IMG/VR virus record: IMGVR_UViG_3300050190_000059
Location: 64,001-105,066 of that record
DNA length: 41,066 bases
Direction: 5' to 3' (one strand)
DNA from: a virus
Below, piece by piece: positions 36,954 to 41,066 of the stretch. The translations under genes were made by a program, and so were the position numbers. The notes under the pieces are model-generated. The model was given only the letters and a program-made list of their open reading frames with translations. It was not told where the DNA came from and made no database searches. How positions within the stretch are numbered: position 1 is the first letter of the stretch; every line of letters begins with the position of its first letter.

Positions 36954-36982
36954 AATGTACCACAAAAACCAAATGCTGTCAA
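36954..36982 (-). promoter_or_regulatory. Promoter of the tRNA array
   Basis: Minus-strand TTGACA at 36982-36977, 17-base spacer, TACATT at 36959-36954. The -35 overlaps the stop codon of the 36979-37200 gene. The predicted start is a few bases before tRNA-His. Confidence 0.8.
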
Positions 36983-37200
36983 GCCCCTTTCGTGGCCTTC
37001 GCCATCTCGGCCAGCAACAATTGGAACTGGCGGTCGTATAATTTTTCTAACTCTGGAAACTTCTCAAACGTGTCTCGAATCACTTCCGTCGCGGTCACTA
37101 ACCTTTCAAGTTGGTCGATAGCTGGGTCGATTATTTCCGTTTTCGTTTCTGTAACCGGAGAACTCACGTCATCCGGAAGAATCATCCACGGCACACTCAT
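36979..37200 (-). CDS. Small helical protein
   Basis: 73 residues. After a short N-terminus (WMILPDDVSSP) the rest is an amphipathic helix (IDQLERLVTATEVIRDTFEKFPELEKLYDRQFQLLLAEMAK). The Shine-Dalgarno is weak. The stop TGA forms part of the -35 box of the tRNA promoter. Function unknown. Confidence 0.55.
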   Translation of the reverse strand: MSVPWMILPDDVSSPVTETKTEIIDPAIDQLERLVTATEVIRDTFEKFPELEKLYDRQFQLLLAEMAKATKGA

Positions 37201-37215
37201 GTGAACACCCGCGTG

Positions 37216-37563
37216 TTAGTTGTTCGGGCCGTGCGTCTTGTGCTTCTCTTCGTGCTCGTTGATCGGGTAGCGGTTCAAGCCCGTCTGCTTCTTTCGAAGT
37301 GCGATGGCGGTGCCGAGTTCGGCCTTTGCGTTTGGCACGTTGTTGTCGACCGGGGGAAGTGCGCGACCGGGATACTCGTACTGGCACGGTTGTTCTCGAA
37401 GAATGCCCATCTTCGCGCCGAAGCGCGGTTCCTTTTGAAGGGCCACGTCATTCGCCGCAGTCACCTTGGGGTCGCCGTATGTCGGCTTGTAGTCGTTCGG
37501 GTCGCCGTCCGCGCCGTAGTTAAACTCAGGGGCGGTTTCGGGCGTGCTCTTCTTATCTACCAT
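37216..37563 (-). CDS. Small protein with YPGRALP motif
   Basis: 115 residues from ATG 37563 (AGAGG upstream); an upstream in-frame extension overlaps the previous gene and is rejected. Polar, with CQYEYPGRALPPVDNNVPNAKAELGTAI and a basic His-rich tail. Shares the YPGR-x-LP motif with 36606-36848. Function unknown. Confidence 0.6.
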   Translation of the reverse strand: MVDKKSTPETAPEFNYGADGDPNDYKPTYGDPKVTAANDVALQKEPRFGAKMGILREQPCQYEYPGRALPPVDNNVPNAKAELGTAIALRKKQTGLNRYPINEHEEKHKTHGPNN

Positions 37564-37570
37564 AAAACCT

Positions 37571-37801
37571 CTAAGACTGCGACTGCGTATTTCCGTAGGT
37601 GATCTTAAACTCGCTAGGTGCTGAACGGCCACAGTGGTTGCAACGGCCACAGCCGGGGCAAACTGCTGGCGGTGCCGGAATGTTGGACGGCGACGGATAC
37701 ACATACGGCATCGGTATCGCGGGCGTTGTGGTGGTCGACGGAACGTACGTGTTGTCGTTGATGTACGGCCCGTGCACGAAACCGCTGTTATTTGAATTCA
37801 T
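37571..37801 (-). CDS. Small Pro/Thr-rich protein with CxxCxxCxxC zinc-like site
   Basis: 76 residues. A Pro/Thr/Asn-rich N-terminal half (PSTTTTPAIPMPYVYP) is followed by CPGCGRCNHCGR, four Cys at three-residue spacing that could bind zinc. It ends 7 bases before the next ATG and its start overlaps the upstream gene by 14 bases. Function unknown. Confidence 0.6.
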   Translation of the reverse strand: MNSNNSGFVHGPYINDNTYVPSTTTTPAIPMPYVYPSPSNIPAPPAVCPGCGRCNHCGRSAPSEFKITYGNTQSQS

Positions 37802-37979
37802 GGTTTTGATGCTCCACGAGCCTTCCGCCTTGGAGTGACGCCGGGTCCTTGCCGCGCATGATAGCGCGCATGGATGCGCCTCGATAATCGTAAACTCGGT
37901 GACCGTCAGGATTCTCGAAGGTGACGCGGACGGTGTTGTTGTCGATCTTCTCTTTCGAGAGGATGTTCTTTTTGCTCAT
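37788..37979 (-). CDS. Small protein of unknown function
   Basis: 63 residues, basic N-terminus and a beta pattern (DNNTVRVTFENPDGHRVYDYRG) followed by a helix. It overlaps the upstream stop as ATGA and the downstream gene by 14 bases, a compact early-gene arrangement. No family recognised. Confidence 0.6.
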   Translation of the reverse strand: MSKKNILSKEKIDNNTVRVTFENPDGHRVYDYRGASMRAIMRGKDPASLQGGRLVEHQNHEFK

Positions 37980-38257
37980 TCTTTAATCCACGGGTAGCGA
38001 CCTGTGTAGTCAGATAGAACACAGCGGTCATGCCAGTGCGTCATCCACGGTGAATCTTGACTCGGCATCTTAATCGTCAACTGCGCGTCGGGTTCGACAA
38101 GCTGGAACCAGTCGTCGGTGAAGAGTGCGACCGGGTGAGTGCCGTGGTTCTTGAATTCGTAGTCCAGTTGATAGTCCCGTGTGTTCATCGTAATCAAACA
38201 CGAGACACCCAACTCGGTGCAAAGGTCGTTGAAGTCGTCTAGAATATATTTAGGCAT
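37976..38257 (-). CDS. Small protein of unknown function
   Basis: 93 residues, mixed alpha/beta, with two Trp-rich patches (DDWFQLVEP, SPWMTHWHDRC). Two Cys. Coupled to the next gene as ATGA (37976-37979). It overlaps the start of the upstream gene's last codons at 38250-38257. No function assigned. Confidence 0.6.
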   Translation of the reverse strand: MPKYILDDFNDLCTELGVSCLITMNTRDYQLDYEFKNHGTHPVALFTDDWFQLVEPDAQLTIKMPSQDSPWMTHWHDRCVLSDYTGRYPWIKE

Positions 38258-38717
38258 CTTGTCTGTTCCACGAACTGGAAACGCCTTGCTCCGCGCCCCT
38301 CAAGGATTCGATACTCGCGGGCGACGTCACCTGATTCACGATAGCTCGCAGGTTGTTCTTAAACGTAAGTGCCTCGTGCGCGTTCTCCGAAACAGCTGAC
38401 AAACGGGATTCCAGTTGGCTGACGCGTTCGTTCAGTTTTTGGTTCAACTTCATCATGGCGTCGAAGTCTTGATGAATCTTTGCCCAGCCATCGATCATCG
38501 CCTTCTTTGTGTCGGCGTTTTCTTTGGCGGCCAGTTGGGCGCGGGAGAGGTTCAACTTGCTTTCTCGCTCCGCGTCATAGCCCAGAGCGATGGTGCGCTC
38601 TTCCAATGCCTCGACGGCGATGGCGGCCTCGTGGGCGACGCGACCTAGTCGATCTTGAAGCTTCACGAGCACTTCCGCGAGCCTGCTGTTCACACTTCCG
38701 GTTTTCTTCGTTGCCAT
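38250..38717 (-). CDS. Coiled-coil protein
   Basis: 155 residues from ATG 38717 (AAGGATGGACCCA upstream); a longer in-frame N-terminus lacks a ribosome site. Almost wholly helical with heptad-like leucines (LAEVLVKLQDRLGRVAHE, MKLNQKLNERVSQLESRLS). No catalytic motif. Possibly a structural or regulatory early protein. Confidence 0.6.
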   Translation of the reverse strand: MATKKTGSVNSRLAEVLVKLQDRLGRVAHEAAIAVEALEERTIALGYDAERESKLNLSRAQLAAKENADTKKAMIDGWAKIHQDFDAMMKLNQKLNERVSQLESRLSAVSENAHEALTFKNNLRAIVNQVTSPASIESLRGAEQGVSSSWNRQDA

Positions 38718-38760
38718 TGGGTCCATCCTTGTATCCAGACATATATGTCCGGTATTGGGT

Positions 38761-38991
38761 TTAAGTCTTTTTGACTTCCGAGTCCTGACTGTGGTCCATG
38801 ATCTCTTGGTCGTCAAATCGATTCTTGTCAAAGGTGTTCTGGTGATGCAGAAGATAGTCCGGGGTGAGCGTGTGGCTGTCCCCGGCTGGCTTCGGCTGCG
38901 AATCCGTCTTCACGGTGTTTCGAGCCTCGCCCTTCGGCATATTGTATTTGTGGGCACGTTCCCCACGTACTAGCGCGTAGTCGTCAGGCAT
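38761..38991 (-). CDS. Small LLHH-motif protein, paralogue of 30473-30664
   Basis: 76 residues: MPDDYALVRGERAHK, then LTPDYLLHHQNTFDKNRFDD. The motif pair MP(D/N)DY...LLHH-x-N-x-FD is shared with the 63-residue protein in the tRNA array. The ATG overlaps an in-frame stop of the preceding reading frame as TAATG, which helps identify the frameshifted gene upstream. Function unknown. Confidence 0.65.
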   Translation of the reverse strand: MPDDYALVRGERAHKYNMPKGEARNTVKTDSQPKPAGDSHTLTPDYLLHHQNTFDKNRFDDQEIMDHSQDSEVKKT

Positions 38992-39156
38992 TAGCCGGGT
39001 CCGTGGTACGTGTCTCCTAATTTTGCTTCCGCCTTAATCTTAGCGGCGGCCACCAGCGCATCGGCCAGCACCAAAGCGGCGGCGAGCGTTGCTGTTCACG
39101 TTGGCGGCCTTCGCCTTTGTTTTAGGCTTGGGGTATAAATTGTACTTTACGGTCAT
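38991..39156 (-). CDS. Small gene with apparent frameshift
   Basis: ATG at 39156 (GGAAGGACCC upstream) opens a 38-codon frame beginning MTVKYNLYPKPKTKAKAANVNS and stopping at 39040. A second frame (+1) from about 39090 reads LAAALVLADALVAAAKIKAEAKLGDTYHG and ends as TAATG coupled to the next gene, the usual pattern here. Joining the frames gives a sensible ~55-residue protein. Either a sequencing or real indel, or a programmed shift. Confidence 0.5.
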
Positions 39157-39205
39157 TGGGTCCTTCCTCGTCCGGCGAACCGGGATTGGTGTTACTCGAA
39201 ACTCT

Positions 39206-39604
39206 TTAGTGGCGGAACGTCTGGTAAGCGTACAAGAGGAACATCGCCACGGCCACGACCCATCCGTACATGTCGCGCATGCCCTTTCCGCTTCCGGAGT
39301 TCTGGGCCTGATTTTCCTTCAACCGGGTAACGTCGTTGGTTAGAGCAGAAATCAGGCGGTTGCTTTCCTTCTGGGCCTCTTCAGTCTTTCCGATGGCCGA
39401 CTGAGACGCGTTGAAGGCGACAGAGACCGTGCGCTCTTGGTCGAGTTTCGCGACCGAGATGGCAGTCAGCGCGGCGTCAACCGAGGTCTTCGAGATCGCG
39501 ACTTGGTCGCGCAACCCTTGTGCAACGTTGGCGATGCGTTCGGCCAGCACGTCCACAGAGATGCTGCTGCCGTTGCCGTTCAGTGATACAGGTGACGTTG
39601 CCAT
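39206..39604 (-). CDS. Coiled-coil protein with C-terminal membrane anchor
   Basis: 132 residues. About 20-100 are helical with Ala/Gln/Ser-rich heptads (LAERIANVAQGLRDQVAISK); about 112-128 (MYGWVVAVAMFLLYAYQ) is a membrane segment. Build similar to the 76-residue gene at 26239-26469, so a holin-accessory or spanin-like role is possible. First protein gene after the control region; its ribosome site is weak. Confidence 0.6.
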   Translation of the reverse strand: MATSPVSLNGNGSSISVDVLAERIANVAQGLRDQVAISKTSVDAALTAISVAKLDQERTVSVAFNASQSAIGKTEEAQKESNRLISALTNDVTRLKENQAQNSGSGKGMRDMYGWVVAVAMFLLYAYQTFRH

Positions 39605-39638
39605 AATGTCCGTACTGCGCCGTTCGACGGCGGGTTCT

Positions 39639-39672
39639 TACCGTTCGCTGTCCGTACTCTACCGTTCGCTGT
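39639..39672. repeat. Direct repeat upstream of the first gene
   Basis: TACCGTTCGCTGT occurs at 39639-39651 and 39660-39672 (21-base period). A second pair, GCGGGGGACCC, lies at 39710-39720 and 39723-39733. Possible operator sites for the leftward transcript. Confidence 0.5.
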
Positions 39673-39871
39673 AATCAGCGGGTACGGTAGGTCCGGTTAC
39701 CGCGCGGTGGCGGGGGACCCAAGCGGGGGACCCTAAAAGTGTAAACACCCGGGTGGTGACAGGCCGGGGGGTACGCGGGGTGTTGCCACGAAAACGTCGG
39801 CGGCACGGCGAAGGGGCCTTGGGGCGGATACGACCCGGCAGTCCCCCGGGGATGGTCAAACGGACCCAGAC

Positions 39872-40108
39872 GTGCTGGGGGAGCAACTCAGATACCAAAC
39901 TAAGTGCTTTGAAATCAACACGATACAACGGCCAGTCGCGTGCTAGGGGAGCAAGTCACGAACCAATCGTTGCGCGATTCATTGCGCGGATGGTCAGGCT
40001 TGCCATTAACACCAATAATAGCATATTAACCGCAACACGGCTCGAAACGCGCTAACTCGCTGATAACACAGCATTTAGGGTTTGGCACGTGGCGTGCTAG
40101 GGGAGCAA
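39872..40108. repeat. Three dispersed 15-mers GTGCT(A/G)GGGGAGCAA
   Basis: Copies at 39872-39886, 39940-39954 and 40094-40108. Each has inverted ends TGCT/AGCA around GGGG. The region has no gene. Confidence 0.65.
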
Positions 40109-40157
40109 TTGCCTTGCCAAAGTCGTAAAGCGTTGAAAACGCTCGACTTATTCGGTG

Positions 40158-40181
40158 AAAAAGTCGCGTAGCGATTTTTCT
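40158..40181. terminator. Terminator-like hairpin in the gene-free end
   Basis: TCGC-GTA-GCGA flanked by A- and T-runs, so it could terminate on either strand. A second hairpin AGCGTT-GAA-AACGCT lies at about 40127-40141. Confidence 0.45.
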
Positions 40182-40495
40182 GACAATCAGCCACGTAATC
40201 CAGATGATCGTGCGTTGATGATAAACCATTTGTTTTGTTCAGCTTAGGAGGGCTTGACATCGGTGTTTCTTTTGTGGTTGGTCGACTGACCGTCACCGCG
40301 TCCATTTGCCTAAATAAGGTGCCCAAAGGTGTCTCGCTGGTGTCATTGATTTATTTGAAACGATTAAGTCTTTTGTTCTCAGCACACTAAACTGATTTGT
40401 GCTCAATACACAGAGCGTGTGTAGCGTGCGCGTCAACTTTATCGTCCTCGATTGTCAACCTTGCGACACCGGGTCACCGCGCTGCGCGCCAAATG

Positions 40496-40848
40496 GTGTC
40501 ATAATTGTGTCATAAAGGCTGTTATGACACTATTTTCGCGTGCAAGTCTATTGATTTGTTTATCTTACGGCGATTGTGTCATACGAATATGCCTCCGGGA
40601 CAGAGAGAGATGCGCGCAAAGTGATATCAGTTTACATAATCTTAGGTTACTCTTATATACATGAAACCTTTTTGTGTACTAATTAGTAACTAAAGCCTGA
40701 CATCGCATGAGAAGTGATATCACTTGCACATAGCGTTACTCTGTCCCGGAGCCTTATTCATATGACACAATCCCGCTAACCTCATCAATTCAATGGTTTT
40801 ACACACAAAAATAGTGTCATAAACGTGGTTATGACACAATTATGACAC
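40496..40848. repeat. ~353-bp imperfect palindrome with TTGTGTCATAA sites
   Basis: Left arm from 40496 and right arm ending 40848 are imperfect inverted copies centred near 40672. Paired blocks, outside to inside: GTGTCATAATTGTGTCATAA, TTATGACACTATTTT, GATTGTGTCATA, CTCCGGGACAGAG, GTGATATCA and a GTTACT block. At least eight TTGTGTCATAA-type half sites in both orientations are present. No convincing ORF. Consistent with a replication origin or a large operator. Confidence 0.8.
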
Positions 40849-40907
40849 AATGTCCGGCCACGAGTGTGTTTACTGATTCTAAAGGACTTAGCAATTATGG
40901 TTTGTGC

Positions 40908-41066
40908 AAGTGATATCACTTTGCAGGCAAACTGTGTGACAAGTGATATCACTTTGCAGGCAAACTGTGTGACAAGTGATATCACTTTGCAGGCAAACTG
41001 TGTGACAAGTGATATCACTTTGCAGGCAAACTGTGTGACAAGTGATATCACTTTGCAGGCAAACTG
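40908..41066. repeat. Five tandem 33-bp units with palindrome AAGTGATATCACTT
   Basis: Units start at 40908, 40941, 40974, 41007 and 41040; the last is cut by the window end after 27 bases. Each contains the perfect 14-base palindrome AAGTGATATCACTT. A further perfect copy at 40712-40725 and a one-mismatch copy at 40619-40632 lie in the palindrome. The window may end here because the repeat could not be assembled. Confidence 0.9.

Noticed and set aside
39659-39928. 89-codon minus-strand frame
   Set aside because: Arg/Pro-rich translation of GC-rich repeats, no ribosome site.
40075-40260. 62-codon minus-strand frame (MSSPPKLNKTNG...)
   Set aside because: No good ribosome site, its end contains one of the 15-mer repeats and composition is not gene-like. 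A weak possibility remains.
40254-40282. Plus-strand promoter with TTGACA
   Set aside because: No -10 box at 16-18 bases and no gene downstream.
40908-41066. CRISPR array
   Set aside because: Units are identical and directly adjacent, with no variable spacers.
1-41066. Genetic recoding of TAG
   Set aside because: Long genes are open under the standard code and TAG ends some genes; the CTA tRNA-like element is defective.

Overview
The window is part of a tailed-bacteriophage genome, probably a contig piece. It runs off inside a gene on the left and inside a tandem repeat on the right. Nearly everything is on the minus strand. Terminase large subunit, portal, scaffold and major capsid genes are recognisable. 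Two adaptor-like proteins and a beta-propeller nozzle-like protein suggest a short-tailed (podovirus-like) virion. The host cannot be read from the sequence. Ala/Thr/Gly-rich structural proteins with Ig-like inserts and DUF3494 (ice-binding-type) domains recall environmental phages of soil or cold-habitat bacteria, which is a weak inference.

Layout, in minus-strand order from right to left. (1) 39605-41066 has no convincing gene. It holds three copies of a 15-mer, a ~353-bp imperfect palindrome rich in TTGTGTCATAA sites, and five tandem 33-bp units carrying the palindrome AAGTGATATCACTT; it looks like a replication-origin or control region. (2) 35785-39604 has about a dozen small early-type genes of mostly unknown function, one of which seems frameshifted. 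(3) 29518-36942 is a tRNA array of 32 well-formed genes (nearly all with encoded CCA) plus two degenerate ones. Together they cover 19 amino acids with standard tRNAs, and Met only by unusual candidates. Embedded in the array are a phage RNase P RNA at 33501-33803, two paralogous HNH endonucleases, three unexplained structured RNAs and a few small proteins. (4) 23240-29485 has three virion proteins (two with DUF3494 domains), small membrane proteins, a lipoprotein, a histidine phosphatase and an endonuclease VII-like gene. (5) 13585-23222 is the packaging/head block: TerL, portal, two small proteins, scaffold, capsid, GIY-YIG homing endonuclease, unknowns. (6) 1-13424 is the tail/fibre block, with one plus-strand moron at 7675-8265.

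Many structural genes are translationally coupled by TAATG or ATGA overlaps. Four near-consensus sigma70-type promoters share CTTGACA at -35: one drives the moron, one the GIY-YIG gene, one the 36157-36459 gene and one the tRNA array beginning with tRNA-His.

The most notable result is the RNase P RNA inside a near-complete tRNA set. Its catalytic P4 helix differs from the bacterial consensus by compensatory changes while keeping the bulged U, so it looks functional and diverged. It could mature phage tRNAs independently of the host. Other notable points are class II tRNAs with CAU and UAU anticodons, three DUF3494 domains in virion proteins, Shine-Dalgarno sequences held in covarying hairpin loops before both HNH genes, and the palindrome/iteron region.
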